From the NCBI GenBank assembly GCA_017744515.1, contig JAGIBF010000008.1, positions 1 through 64,000 of the forward strand: DNA of 64,000 bases. The letters are read 5' to 3'. A program made the translations under genes and the position numbers. The notes below the pieces were generated by a model. It was given only the letters and a program-made list of their open reading frames with translations. It did not search any database and had not been told where the DNA came from. Below, one piece after another: positions 7,393-15,861 of this stretch (position 1 is the first letter of the stretch; every line of letters begins with the position of its first letter). The DNA is from Niastella sp. (GTDB lineage: Bacteria; Bacteroidota; Bacteroidia; Chitinophagales; Chitinophagaceae).

Positions 7393-8088
7393 ATGAACCT
7401 CAGCAAAGAATTTGAAAAATATGCGGTGAAGCACAGGGGTATCTCCAGCAATACGTTGAATGATTACCACAAATACCAGGTAACCAATCTTACGCCCAAT
7501 ATTATTGAAGAACGCCCGATGAACGTAGCCGTAATGGACGTGTACAGCCGCCTAATGATGGACCGGATCATCTTCCTTGGCTACCCCATCAATGACGAAG
7601 TAGCCAACATCGTAACCGCCCAGTTATTGTTCCTCGAAAGTACCGACCGCACCCGCGATATCCAGATGTACATCAACTCGCCCGGCGGTAGCGTATACTC
7701 AGGCCTCGGCATCTACGATACCATGCAATACATCACACCCGACGTATCCACCATTTGTATCGGAATGGCAGCCTCTATGGCAGCCGTACTCCTTTGCGCC
7801 GGAACCAAGGGCAAACGTACTGCACTGAAGCACAGCCGCGTGATGCTGCACCAACCCAGTGGCGCCATTGGCGGACAAGCCAGTGATATCGAGATCACAG
7901 TAAATGAGATCAAAAAGATCAAAAAGAACCTGTACGATATCATCTCCAACCATACCGGCAAAACTGCCAAGCAGGTAGAAAAGGATTGCGAGCGCGACTA
8001 CTGGCTCACCTCTTTGGAAGCCAAAGATTATGGTCTGGTAGACGAAGTACTGCTCATCAATCCACGTAAAGAGAAAAAAGAAGACTAA
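7393..8088 (+). CDS. clpP: ATP-dependent Clp protease proteolytic subunit, first copy
   Basis: This 231-residue serine protease subunit forms the barrel that degrades proteins fed by ClpX. The catalytic triad is visible: Ser128 in GMAASMAAV, His153 in LHQPSG, Asp202 in CERDYW. The oxyanion-region motif INSPGG is at 95-100. About 35 extra N-terminal residues precede the core, probably a propeptide. It is followed 18 bases later by a second clpP and then by clpX. The start has no strong ribosome-binding site, as is common in this phylum. Confidence 0.95.
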   Translation: MNLSKEFEKYAVKHRGISSNTLNDYHKYQVTNLTPNIIEERPMNVAVMDVYSRLMMDRIIFLGYPINDEVANIVTAQLLFLESTDRTRDIQMYINSPGGSVYSGLGIYDTMQYITPDVSTICIGMAASMAAVLLCAGTKGKRTALKHSRVMLHQPSGAIGGQASDIEITVNEIKKIKKNLYDIISNHTGKTAKQVEKDCERDYWLTSLEAKDYGLVDEVLLINPRKEKKED

Positions 8089-8106
8089 CCACAAATAGCT
8101 TAAAAT

Positions 8107-8739
8107 ATGAACTATTCGAAATATTCAGTGATGCCCTTTCGCATGGACGATGAAGAAGAAGAAAAGGAAGAACAGCCCAAGTCAGACCTCATGATGTTCA
8201 GCAAAAAGCTGGAACAGTACTTCTTCGACACCCGCAGTGTTTACCTGTGGGGAGTAGTAGATGACAAATCAGCCCGCGATGTAACAGCCAAATTGTTACT
8301 CCTGGATGCCGATAAGCCCGGAACAGAGATCAAATTCTATATCAATAGCCCCGGTGGCGTTGTTACCAGCGGCATGGTGATCTACGATACGATGAAAATG
8401 ATCAAAAGCCCTGTAAGCACCATTTGTATGGGTTTGGCAGCCTCTATGGGTTCCATTCTGCTCAGTGGCGGCGCAAAAGGCAGCCGGTACATCTATCCGC
8501 ATGGAGAAGTGATGATCCACCAGCCCAGTTTGGGAGGTCATATCCAGGGCGTTAGTGCCGATCTGGAAATACAGGCCAAACAAACCAAGCGTGTAAAAGA
8601 GATCAGCGCCCGTATACTGGCCGAAAACTGCGGCAGGAAGTTCGAACAGGTCATGAAAGACTTTGATCGCGACTACTGGATGGATGCTAAAGAAGCCATC
8701 GAGTACGGCATCGTCGATAAGGTCATCGATAAAATATAA
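8107..8739 (+). CDS. clpP: ATP-dependent Clp protease proteolytic subunit, second copy
   Basis: This 210-residue ClpP paralogue has a full triad: Ser113 in GLAASMGSI, His138 in MIHQPS, and Asp189 in DFDRDYW. Its N-terminus differs from the first copy by an acidic run of Glu and Asp at residues 14-22, where a propeptide or axial loop would be. The core is only moderately similar to the first copy, so this is an old duplication. Mixed rings of the two products, as known for ClpP1P2 in other bacteria, are possible. It is likely co-transcribed with the first copy. Confidence 0.94.
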   Translation: MNYSKYSVMPFRMDDEEEEKEEQPKSDLMMFSKKLEQYFFDTRSVYLWGVVDDKSARDVTAKLLLLDADKPGTEIKFYINSPGGVVTSGMVIYDTMKMIKSPVSTICMGLAASMGSILLSGGAKGSRYIYPHGEVMIHQPSLGGHIQGVSADLEIQAKQTKRVKEISARILAENCGRKFEQVMKDFDRDYWMDAKEAIEYGIVDKVIDKI

Positions 8740-8812
8740 CTCATTAAGGATCAATGCCAATAAGCATTATCTCTTATTAATTTATCAATAATCCCGGCTA
8801 CAGGGTATTTAA

Positions 8813-8843
8813 TTGGATTTAGCAAAGCCTTTGAATACCTTTG
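8813..8843 (+). promoter_or_regulatory. Promoter of clpX
   Basis: TTG at 8813-8815, a 20-base spacer and TACCTTTG at 8836-8843 match the Bacteroidota consensus. The element lies 22 bases before the clpX ATG, so clpX can be expressed apart from the two clpP genes. Confidence 0.75.
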
Positions 8844-8865
8844 TAGCCGGAGATTTATAAAAATA

Positions 8866-10104
8866 ATGGCAAAGACAACATTACATTGTTCTTTTTGTGG
8901 ACGTAGCCGTGATGAGGTTAAGATCCTCATCGCCGGCCAGGAAGGACATATTTGCGAGAACTGTGTAGAACATGCTCGTGAGATCATCGAGCAGGAACTC
9001 ATGATCCGCAGTGAAACACCTGCAGCCTCCCCTTCATTCAAACTGAACGTAAAGAAACCGGTAGAAGTAAAACGCTTCCTGGATGAATACGTTATTGGAC
9101 AGGATGATGCTAAAAAAGTAATGGCAGTAGCCGTTTACAACCACTACAAAAGACTTCAGCAAAAAGGCGTAGAAGGCGATGTAGATATCGAAAAGAGCAA
9201 CATTGTCATGGTAGGGGAAACCGGTACCGGTAAAACCCTCCTGGCAAAAACCATTGCCAAGCTCCTCAACGTACCCTTCGCGATTGTAGATGCTACGGTA
9301 TTTACAGAAGCCGGCTATGTGGGAGAAGACGTAGAAAGCATACTCACCCGCCTGTTACAGGTATGTAACTACGACGTACCGGCTGCAGAACGAGGCATCG
9401 TATACATAGATGAGATCGATAAAATTGCCCGCAAAGGCGATAACCCTTCCATTACCCGTGATGTAAGCGGTGAAGGTGTACAACAAGGTCTGTTGAAACT
9501 GCTGGAAGGTACTGACGTATTGGTACCACCACAGGGAGGTCGTAAACACCCCGAACAAAAGCTCATCAAGATCAATACCCAGAATATCCTCTTCATTTGC
9601 GGAGGTGCATTCGATGGTATCGACAGGGTAATTGCCCGCCGGGTGAATACCAACGCCATCGGCTTTAATGTAAACAAGGACCTGCAGGAGCACATGAAAA
9701 AAAACCTGCTGCAGTACATCAATGCCACCGACCTTAAATCGTTTGGTTTGATCCCCGAGTTACTCGGCCGTTTACCAGTAGTCACACACCTCAACCCCCT
9801 GGATAAACCGACCTTGCGTTCTATCCTTACGGAACCTAAGAATGCATTGATGAAACAGTACAAGAGACTGTTTGAACTGGAAAACATCCAACTGAACGTG
9901 GACGACGATGTGCTGGATTTCCTGGTCGACAAAGCGCTGGAGTATAAGCTCGGTGCAAGAGGATTGCGCAGCATTTGTGAAAGTATCCTTACAGATGCCA
10001 TGTTTGAAATGCCATCCTCTAAACAACAGGTGTTCCACCTTACACTGGAATACGCACAAAAGAAGTTCGACAAGAGCAAAATGAGCTTACTCAAAGTAGC
10101 ATAA
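8866..10104 (+). CDS. clpX: ATP-dependent Clp protease ATP-binding subunit ClpX
   Basis: This 412-residue AAA+ unfoldase recognises, unfolds and passes substrates to ClpP. The N-terminal zinc domain has four Cys (8, 11, 30, 33). Walker [11 protein letters not shown] is near residue 117, followed by Walker [10 protein letters not shown], a GYVGEDVES pore-loop region, and an arginine-finger region near PELLGRLPV. The C-terminal helical domain contains LGARGLRSI (sensor 2). Length is typical. It follows the two clpP genes with its own promoter and ends at a strong terminator. Confidence 0.97.
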   Translation: MAKTTLHCSFCGRSRDEVKILIAGQEGHICENCVEHAREIIEQELMIRSETPAASPSFKLNVKKPVEVKRFLDEYVIGQDDAKKVMAVAVYNHYKRLQQKGVEGDVDIEKSNIVMVGETGTGKTLLAKTIAKLLNVPFAIVDATVFTEAGYVGEDVESILTRLLQVCNYDVPAAERGIVYIDEIDKIARKGDNPSITRDVSGEGVQQGLLKLLEGTDVLVPPQGGRKHPEQKLIKINTQNILFICGGAFDGIDRVIARRVNTNAIGFNVNKDLQEHMKKNLLQYINATDLKSFGLIPELLGRLPVVTHLNPLDKPTLRSILTEPKNALMKQYKRLFELENIQLNVDDDVLDFLVDKALEYKLGARGLRSICESILTDAMFEMPSSKQQVFHLTLEYAQKKFDKSKMSLLKVA

Positions 10105-10132
10105 GCTTTACAAACCATATTACATCCATACT

Positions 10133-10163
10133 CAGAGACACATACTTTGTGTCTCTGTTTTTT
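10133..10163 (+). terminator. Intrinsic terminator of clpX
   Basis: CAGAGACACA at 10133-10142 pairs perfectly with TGTGTCTCTG at 10148-10157 across a 5-base loop, followed by six T. Confidence 0.9.
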
Positions 10164-10189
10164 AGTACTCACCTTAAATTCTACTGACT

Positions 10190-10363
10190 ATGGACGAACT
10201 GATAAAAAAACTTATGGCCGAAGGATTGACAGAACAGCAGGCTTACAAAACCGTTGAGATCATAAAGAACTTTGCCAAAGAAAAATTCCCCATCTTCGGC
10301 GGCGCCATCGATAAAGTATTCGACAAATACGCGAAGAAAAGCGATGATGATTTTATGCCGTAA
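10190..10363 (+). CDS. Small conserved-looking protein, 57 residues
   Basis: ATG at 10190 to TAA at 10361-10363. The product starts MDELIKKLMAEGLTEQQAYK and goes on through KEKFPIFGGAIDKVF to an acidic end. It looks soluble and helical with an amphipathic N-terminal half. Codon use matches the neighbours, and convergent terminator-like hairpins lie on either side, which supports a real gene. I do not know its function; similar short proteins with a KEKFP..GG pattern occur in Bacteroidota as far as I recall. Confidence 0.7.
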   Translation: MDELIKKLMAEGLTEQQAYKTVEIIKNFAKEKFPIFGGAIDKVFDKYAKKSDDDFMP

Positions 10364-10414
10364 ATGCAGTAAGTTACGACCACTGCAAGAGATCGCCCTA
10401 TACATAAATCGAAT

Positions 10415-10444
10415 AAAAAAGGCCCCGCAACCAACGGGACCTTT
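10415..10444 (-). terminator. Terminator of the acyl-CoA dehydrogenase gene
   Basis: On the minus strand a ten-pair stem (AAAGGTCCCG with CGGGGCCTTT, one G-T pair) spans 10418-10444 and ends in six T at 10415-10420. It can also serve the small plus-strand gene in the other direction. Confidence 0.8.
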
Positions 10445-10472
10445 GACGTGACAAGCAACCTTTCGAAAATTG

Positions 10473-11615
10473 TCAGGGCTTTAAAACCTCTCTTGAAATA
10501 ACCAACTTTTGGATTTCAGAGGTGCCTTCGCCGATAGTACACAACTTGCTATCGCGATAATATTTTTCAACCGGGAAATCTTTGGTATAACCATAGCCCC
10601 CGAATATTTGTACTGCATCGTTAGATACCTTCACAGCTACTTCACTGGCGTAATACTTGGCCATTGCCGCTTCTTTGGTCATTTGCTGCCCCCTGATCTT
10701 CAGGTCACAAGCCTGCAAGGTCAATAATTCGGCCGCCATGATCTCCGTAGCCATATCAGCCAGCTTGAAAGAAATTCCCTGGAAATTAGAAATAGGCTGG
10801 TCAAACTGGTGACGCTCTTTGGAATATTTCACAGACGCTTCATAAGCGCCTTTTGCAATACCCAGCGACAGAGCAGCTATCGAAATACGCCCACCGTCGA
10901 GCACCTTCAGGGACTGTTTAAAACCCGCTCCTACTTCACCAAGACGGTTGGTATCTGGTATCCGACAATTATCAAAGATCATTTCTGCGGTTTCACTGGC
11001 CCGCATACCCAGCTTATTTTCTTTCTTACCGCCTGAAAAACCCGGTGTCCCACGCTCTACTATGAAAGCAGTAGCGTTGTCTTTAGACCTTGGCTCACCA
11101 GTACGGGCAATCACTACAGCCACATCACCACTTTTTCCATGGGTGATCCAACATTTGGTTCCATTCAGCACCCAGTGATCACCATCACGCACGGCGGTGG
11201 TCTTCATATTACCGGCATCACTACCGGTATTGGGCTCGGTCAACCCCCAGGCGCCCAGCCATTCGGCCGTAGACAGCTTGGGAAGATATTTTTGCTTTTG
11301 CTCCTCATTCCCAAAAGCCAGGATATGGCCTGTACAAAGAGAATTATGAGCAGCCACACTTAACCCAATAGAACCACACACCTTACTGATTTCCTGTAAG
11401 ATGGCCACATACTCGAGATAACTCAGACCAGCACCATTATACTTTTCTGGCACCAATACGCCCATCAAACCAAGCTTCCCCATTTCGCGGAACACCTGGA
11501 GCGGAAACTCCTGAGTTTCATCCCATTCCATTACATACGGCTTGATGTGCTGCTGTGCAAAATCCCGGGCTGTCTGTGCTACCTGCTGTGTTAATTCAGA
11601 AGTTTCGAAATTCAT
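10473..11615 (-). CDS. Acyl-CoA dehydrogenase (short/butyryl-CoA type)
   Basis: This 380-residue flavoenzyme oxidises the alpha-beta bond of acyl-CoA in fatty acid or branched-chain amino acid breakdown, passing electrons to ETF. Family signatures are present: AWGLTEPNTGSDAG (FAD/substrate region, about 125-140), WVLNGTKCWITHG, and the C-terminal IFGGYGYTKDFPVEKYYRD. The catalytic Glu sits in GEGTSEIQK near residue 367. Length fits bacterial ACADs. It stands alone between a terminator and a 14-base palindrome upstream, so it is probably monocistronic and locally regulated. Confidence 0.95.
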   Translation of the reverse strand: MNFETSELTQQVAQTARDFAQQHIKPYVMEWDETQEFPLQVFREMGKLGLMGVLVPEKYNGAGLSYLEYVAILQEISKVCGSIGLSVAAHNSLCTGHILAFGNEEQKQKYLPKLSTAEWLGAWGLTEPNTGSDAGNMKTTAVRDGDHWVLNGTKCWITHGKSGDVAVVIARTGEPRSKDNATAFIVERGTPGFSGGKKENKLGMRASETAEMIFDNCRIPDTNRLGEVGAGFKQSLKVLDGGRISIAALSLGIAKGAYEASVKYSKERHQFDQPISNFQGISFKLADMATEIMAAELLTLQACDLKIRGQQMTKEAAMAKYYASEVAVKVSNDAVQIFGGYGYTKDFPVEKYYRDSKLCTIGEGTSEIQKLVISREVLKP

Positions 11616-11681
11616 AAGATAAAAATCGTTGGCAAGGATCCTTAGAGGCTATACGCTAAGGTAATACAATTTCCAATAAAA

Positions 11682-11695
11682 CTAACAATTGTTAG
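11682..11695. promoter_or_regulatory. 14-base palindrome upstream of the acyl-CoA dehydrogenase
   Basis: CTAACAATTGTTAG is a perfect palindrome 67 bases upstream of the dehydrogenase ATG, just beyond a weak promoter-like TACCTTAG on the minus strand. It has the shape of a TetR- or MarR-type operator. No regulator gene is adjacent. Confidence 0.45.
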
Positions 11696-11722
11696 CTATA
11701 AATAATAATAAATATTTCTCTC

Positions 11723-12667
11723 CTATTTAACGGCCAAATATGGTTTTATCTTGTCCAATAACACAGGAGATATAATATTGATTTGCAATAATTGGTCCAG
11801 CGACGCATAAGCCCCATGCTGTAGTCTGTATTGCACAATGGCGTTGGCTTCCGGCCAGGAAATATAAGGATGTTGCTGTAGCAGATCTGCATCAGCAGTA
11901 TTGACATTAATAGTACGTAAATCGGGGGCAGCGCATAACAACCACTTCCTGATCTGCTGAAAAGTAGAATCCGGCAATCCGTAAGTCTCCCCCACCTGCT
12001 CCACCGAATGAAAACCACCCAGCTTTTCCCGGAAATGAATGATCCGTTTCGCCAGTTTACTGCCGATGCCCCGCAAAGCAATAAAAGCAGTCGTGTCGGC
12101 CAAATTAATGTCGATAACAACCCGTTTGCTGACATTGTCGCCCTTGTATTTCCATGCCGGTGGGGAGTCTGGGGTAAACCCAGCTGGCCGTGAGTTGCTG
12201 GCCTCCTGAACTCCTGAAATGCGCACATAAGGCACCAGCCTGTCGGCCTCTTCTTTCCGCAAGCCATAGATCTTATGCAGGTCATCAGGCTGGCGGAACC
12301 GTCCTCCTTTCGCAAGGTAGCGCTGGATAGTCAGCGCCGTGCGCTCCCGGATGCCCAGTCTTTTCCACCCTTCCGGCGATAACGTATTAGGATCAAACTC
12401 AAACAAGACGCCCTGCCTCGGCGCACTTTCATCACCCCGTTTGTTATACCGGGAATGATACCCTACACCACCAATAGAATCTGCTGTGATGGCCTGTTGC
12501 GATAACTGACGTTTTAAATTTTCAAGAGCTGTCTTATCAGCATGAACAGGAGGGTCAGGTAAAAAATGAGGAAGTGCCATCGTGGTAAGTATCAGCAACA
12601 GCAGCACAATGATGCCTGTGCGCTCTTTCCTGGAAAAAGAGAAATACTCCTTCAGCAAGTTTTTCAT
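11723..12667 (-). CDS. Membrane-anchored helix-hairpin-helix (ComEA-like) protein
   Basis: This 314-residue protein has a short cytoplasmic N-terminus, one membrane segment at about 18-36, and an outward part with three helix-hairpin-helix units. These fall near 95-150 (including a DDLHKIYGL segment), 185-240 (LADTTAFIALRGIGSKLAKRI) and 250-314 (INVNTADADLLQQHP). Such proteins bind DNA at the cell surface, as ComEA does during uptake, or act as scaffolds. No other competence gene is nearby. It is probably monocistronic; the following MBL gene starts about 60 bases away on the same strand but upstream. Confidence 0.85.
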   Translation of the reverse strand: MKNLLKEYFSFSRKERTGIIVLLLLILTTMALPHFLPDPPVHADKTALENLKRQLSQQAITADSIGGVGYHSRYNKRGDESAPRQGVLFEFDPNTLSPEGWKRLGIRERTALTIQRYLAKGGRFRQPDDLHKIYGLRKEEADRLVPYVRISGVQEASNSRPAGFTPDSPPAWKYKGDNVSKRVVIDINLADTTAFIALRGIGSKLAKRIIHFREKLGGFHSVEQVGETYGLPDSTFQQIRKWLLCAAPDLRTINVNTADADLLQQHPYISWPEANAIVQYRLQHGAYASLDQLLQINIISPVLLDKIKPYLAVK

Positions 12668-12729
12668 AGTATATAAGCAACCGGTAGTATTAACAACAAC
12701 CAGTCACCTATACATACGGGATAAATGAT

Positions 12730-13533
12730 TTATAGATTTATCACCAGGCCGTCATAACTAATTTGAATACCTGCAGGCAACTCCTCTTCTACATCGGCAT
12801 GCTTGCCCATCTGGTGACTAAGGTGGGTAAAATAAGTTTGTGGGATCTGTAGCTCCTGGGCCACCGCAATACCCTCAGACAGGCTATAATGCGAAATATG
12901 CTGTTCTTTACGAAGCGTATTTAATACCAATACCTCACTACCCCGTATCTTTTCCATTTCTGCCGGTTCTATTTTGTTGGCATCGGTGATGTAGGTAAAC
13001 TTACCAAACCGGAAGCCCAACACGGGCATTTTTAAATGCCACACCTGCACAGGCGTTATCTGAATATCGCCCACCGTAAAAGGGCTGAGATCAATGGTAT
13101 TAAGATGTATTTCCGGCAAACCGGGGTACCTGGTTTCATAAAAAGCATACGGAAACTCGCGGATGATCACCTCCTGCGTCATCTCGTTGGCAAAGATCTT
13201 CATCGGCTGCTGGGAGAAGAAATTGAACGCCCTTACATCATCAAGTCCGGCGATATGATCTTTGTGGGGATGCGTAAAAACGATCGCGTCGAGGTGCTTT
13301 ACATTAGCCCGCAACATCTGGTATCGAAAGTCGGGGCCTGAATCTACTGCCACGGTAGTGGTAGCAGATTGGACCAGGATGCTTGACCGTAATCTTTTGT
13401 CTTTTTTGTCGGTGGATTGACATACCGGGCATTCGCAGGCTATCATGGGTACGCCACTGCTGGTGCCGGTGCCTAAAAAAGTGATTTTTAAAGAAGGATA
13501 ACTCACGCGGTAAAAATACAAAGTATGAAGCAC
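12730..13533 (-). CDS. MBL-fold metal-dependent hydrolase (PhnP/RNase Z-like)
   Basis: This metallo-beta-lactamase-fold hydrolase is about 258-267 residues long. It has FLGTGTSSGVP at the start, a CxCxVC cysteine cluster, the metal motif THPHKDHIAGLDD, a later His in VWHLKMPV, and ITDANKI. Both the opening motif and the cysteines fit the PhnP-type subfamily (cyclic phosphodiesters), also seen in lipoate-related MBL proteins; the substrate is unknown. The ATG at 13533 is used. A GTG at 13504-13506 is equally likely, since promoter-like sequence lies between them and homologues begin close to the FLGTG strand. Confidence 0.85.
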   Translation of the reverse strand: MLHTLYFYRVSYPSLKITFLGTGTSSGVPMIACECPVCQSTDKKDKRLRSSILVQSATTTVAVDSGPDFRYQMLRANVKHLDAIVFTHPHKDHIAGLDDVRAFNFFSQQPMKIFANEMTQEVIIREFPYAFYETRYPGLPEIHLNTIDLSPFTVGDIQITPVQVWHLKMPVLGFRFGKFTYITDANKIEPAEMEKIRGSEVLVLNTLRKEQHISHYSLSEGIAVAQELQIPQTYFTHLSHQMGKHADVEEELPAGIQISYDGLVINL

Positions 13534-13608
13534 GAAACCCGAAGCCAGTTACGTGTAGCCCGGGCGCTGTATTGACTCACGACTCTTAACGCTTGACTCC
13601 AGACTTAT
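13529..13608. repeat. Heptad arrays between the MBL gene and a small unknown gene
   Basis: Units aagcacg, aaacccg, aagccag at 13529-13549 and gactcac, gactctt, aacgctt, gactcca, gacttat at 13574-13608 keep a 7-base period. The second array touches the stop of the next minus-strand gene. It belongs to the intergenic heptad family described in the findings. Confidence 0.65.
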
Positions 13609-13880
13609 CTTACCGCTGCTGCATGCCTGGCCAGCACATCTTCATAAGTTTTCCGTACTTCAGAAGAAAGTATTTCCGGGTCGATATTCAGTTGGGGAAT
13701 AAGATCAATTAGCGTATTGATACGTCCCTCCATTTGCAGGAACTTATTCAATACGACGACCCGCTTTGACTCAAGGATACAATAACCGCTCTGGAAATTG
13801 CCCCGCTCATAGCGCACCACATATTCCACTTCATCAAGTATCCGTTCAATCTTATCCAATGTGTTCTGGGTATATTTCAT
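13605..13880 (-). CDS. Small unknown protein, 91 residues
   Basis: The product, beginning MKYTQNTLDKIERILDEVEYVVRYERGNFQ, is soluble and largely helical with a central LESKRVVVLNKF strand region. I recognise no characterised family, but it looks like a conserved Bacteroidota protein. The start at 13880 is preferred over one 12 codons upstream because a perfect promoter element lies at 13904-13911, too close for the longer form. It may be transcribed together with the MBL gene downstream. Confidence 0.75.
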   Translation of the reverse strand: MKYTQNTLDKIERILDEVEYVVRYERGNFQSGYCILESKRVVVLNKFLQMEGRINTLIDLIPQLNIDPEILSSEVRKTYEDVLARHAAAVR

Positions 13881-13903
13881 AGACGTATCTCCGGGTTCAC
13901 TAA

Positions 13904-13911
13904 CAAAATTA
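13904..13911 (-). promoter_or_regulatory. Promoter -7 element of the small unknown gene
   Basis: Read on the minus strand the bases are TAATTTTG, a perfect TAnnTTTG match, 23 bases before the chosen ATG at 13880. Confidence 0.6.
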
Positions 13912-14061
13912 GCCAAATGTCTGCTCTACGCAGATTATGGGCTATTAATGTTTTCCACACTCAGTGGACAGAAAATCAGCCACTTTTATACAATAATTGC
14001 CAAAAACGCCATCTAATAAAACCTACTAAATCAAGAACCAGACCAACAATTGAAGGTTTCC

Positions 14062-14093
14062 CTTTCAACCTATCAACTTTTCAACCTATCAAC
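14062..14093. repeat. Octad array (four units) next to porX
   Basis: Four 8-base units, ctttcaac, ctatcaac, ttttcaac and ctatcaac, stand directly before the porX stop codon. The same unit in the opposite sense recurs at 49837-49868. Confidence 0.8.
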
Positions 14094-14095
14094 TA

Positions 14096-15652
14096 TCACT
14101 TATTCGTCATCTTGATCACCGGCACGATCATCTCCTCCAGGCTCACGCCGCCATGCTGGAACGTATTCCGGTAATAATTCACGTAGTAATTGTAGTTGTT
14201 CGGATAACACAGGAACAAGTCCTCCTTGGCGAAAATAAACGAGGAGTTTACAGTCGGCACCGGCAAACCCGCCTCTTTGGGATCACGGAAAACCAACACC
14301 TCCTTGGGTTCATAATTCAGGTTACGGCCATGCTTATAACGCAGGTTGGTAGTCGTTTGCTTGTCACCGATCACTTTGGCCGGTGTTTTTACCCGTACGC
14401 TACCATGGTCTGTGGCCAGTACGATATTGATCTTCTTATCAGCGATCTTCTTTAAAGCCTGGTGCAGCGGAGAATGCTCAAACCAGCTCCGGGTTACAGA
14501 GCGATAACTGGTTTCATCACCCGCCAGCTCCTTCAGCACTTCCATCTCCGTACGGGCATGGCTTAGCATATCCACGAAATTGTACACGATAATATTCAGA
14601 TCGTTTGTCAGCAGGTTATGAATATTATTTACCAGGTCCTGTCCAGCCTGGTTATTCAATATCTTGGTATAAGAAAAGCGCACATCATCACGCTTCATGC
14701 GCTTCAACTGGCCGCGAAAAAATTCTTCCTCAAACAGGTTTTTGCCTCCCTCTTCATCATCGTTCTTCCATTGTTGCGGATAAGCCTTTTCAATATCCAT
14801 TGGCAACAAGCCACTGAAAATAGCATTGCGCGCATACTGTGTAGCAGTAGGCAGAATACTGTAAAAACTTTCCTCCTCCAGTATCCGGAAGCTCTCAGCA
14901 AAAATGGGTTGAATAGCTTTCCATTGATCAAAGCGCAGGTTATCGATCAGCAGGAAAAAAGTAGGTATCCCCTTTTCTACATGCGGCATTACCTTGAACT
15001 TAAACAAGCTATGCGACATCACCGGCCCTTCAGTAGATTTAGGACTTACCCATTTCGCATAGTTCTTCGACACAAACTTGAAAAACTCATTATTGGCTTC
15101 GCTCTTTTGCGATTGAAATACCTCCTGCATCTCCGGACTATCACTCTTCTCCATCTCCAGCTCCCAATACACGAGCTTCTTGTAAAGCTCCATCCACTCG
15201 TTGTAGTCCGGACTACTGTTCAACGCCATAAATAAATTACGGAACTGCTGTTGATAAGCCGTGGTAGTCTTTTCCGCTACCAGCCTTTTATTATCGATGA
15301 TCTTCTTCAAGCTTAGTAATACCTGGTTGGGGTTTACCGGCTTGATCAGGTAATCTGCAATCTGACTACCGATCGCCTCATCCATCAGATTTTCCGTCTC
15401 ATTTTTAGTGATCATCACAATAGGCACCCCCTGGTTGATCTCTTTGATCTTGGCTATCGTCTCCAGTCCGGTAATGCCGGGCATGGACTCGTCCAGCAAT
15501 ATGACATCCACGATATTATCGCGCACGAAATCCACTGCATCGAACCCATTGGTCAAGGCGCTGACTTCATAACCCTTATTCTGCAAAAAAAGGATTTGCG
15601 ATTGTAAACTTTCTATTTCATCATCTACCCAGAGTATCTTTCCTAATGCCAT
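14096..15652 (-). CDS. porX: Type IX secretion response regulator PorX (receiver plus PglZ domain)
   Basis: The 518-residue protein has an N-terminal receiver domain (ILWVDDEIES, phospho-acceptor Asp54 in LLDESMPG, Lys in LIKPVN), a helical linker at about 125-215, and a C-terminal PglZ/alkaline-phosphatase-like domain. That domain has FFLLIDNLRFDQW, TATQYARNAIFSGLLP, and LATDHGSVRVK. This architecture is that of PorX, which with the kinase PorY and sigma factor SigP controls type IX secretion genes; purified PorX has nucleotide phosphodiesterase activity in published work. No porY is in the window. Length and motifs are complete. Confidence 0.93.
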   Translation of the reverse strand: MALGKILWVDDEIESLQSQILFLQNKGYEVSALTNGFDAVDFVRDNIVDVILLDESMPGITGLETIAKIKEINQGVPIVMITKNETENLMDEAIGSQIADYLIKPVNPNQVLLSLKKIIDNKRLVAEKTTTAYQQQFRNLFMALNSSPDYNEWMELYKKLVYWELEMEKSDSPEMQEVFQSQKSEANNEFFKFVSKNYAKWVSPKSTEGPVMSHSLFKFKVMPHVEKGIPTFFLLIDNLRFDQWKAIQPIFAESFRILEEESFYSILPTATQYARNAIFSGLLPMDIEKAYPQQWKNDDEEGGKNLFEEEFFRGQLKRMKRDDVRFSYTKILNNQAGQDLVNNIHNLLTNDLNIIVYNFVDMLSHARTEMEVLKELAGDETSYRSVTRSWFEHSPLHQALKKIADKKINIVLATDHGSVRVKTPAKVIGDKQTTTNLRYKHGRNLNYEPKEVLVFRDPKEAGLPVPTVNSSFIFAKEDLFLCYPNNYNYYVNYYRNTFQHGGVSLEEMIVPVIKMTNK

Positions 15653-15731
15653 GTAATAAGTTTATTGATGTACGATTGTCTGTCAAAAAGTGTATGATAG
15701 TGATTCAGCAGCAATTCGAAAGCCACGATCC

Positions 15732-15759
15732 TACCTCTTACTGCTTACCTCCTGCTTCC
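15732..15759. repeat. Heptad array upstream of the HD hydrolase
   Basis: Units tacctct, tactgct, tacctcc and tgcttcc have a 7-base period, with the same consensus as the array before tig. They lie in the porX/HD-hydrolase divergent gap. Confidence 0.65.
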
Positions 15760-15808
15760 AGCCTTCCTCCCCCAAAATACATTATTCCCGGTGCAATCAG
15801 TTAATATG

Positions 15809-15816
15809 TACTTTTG
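15809..15816 (+). promoter_or_regulatory. Promoter -7 element of the HD hydrolase
   Basis: TACTTTTG is a perfect TAnnTTTG match, 46 bases before the ATG at 15862. It argues against an upstream TTG start at 15814. Confidence 0.6.
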
Positions 15817-15861
15817 TCCGCTCCATTTAGCAATAATTTTAACAAAACAGCAAGCAGCGAA

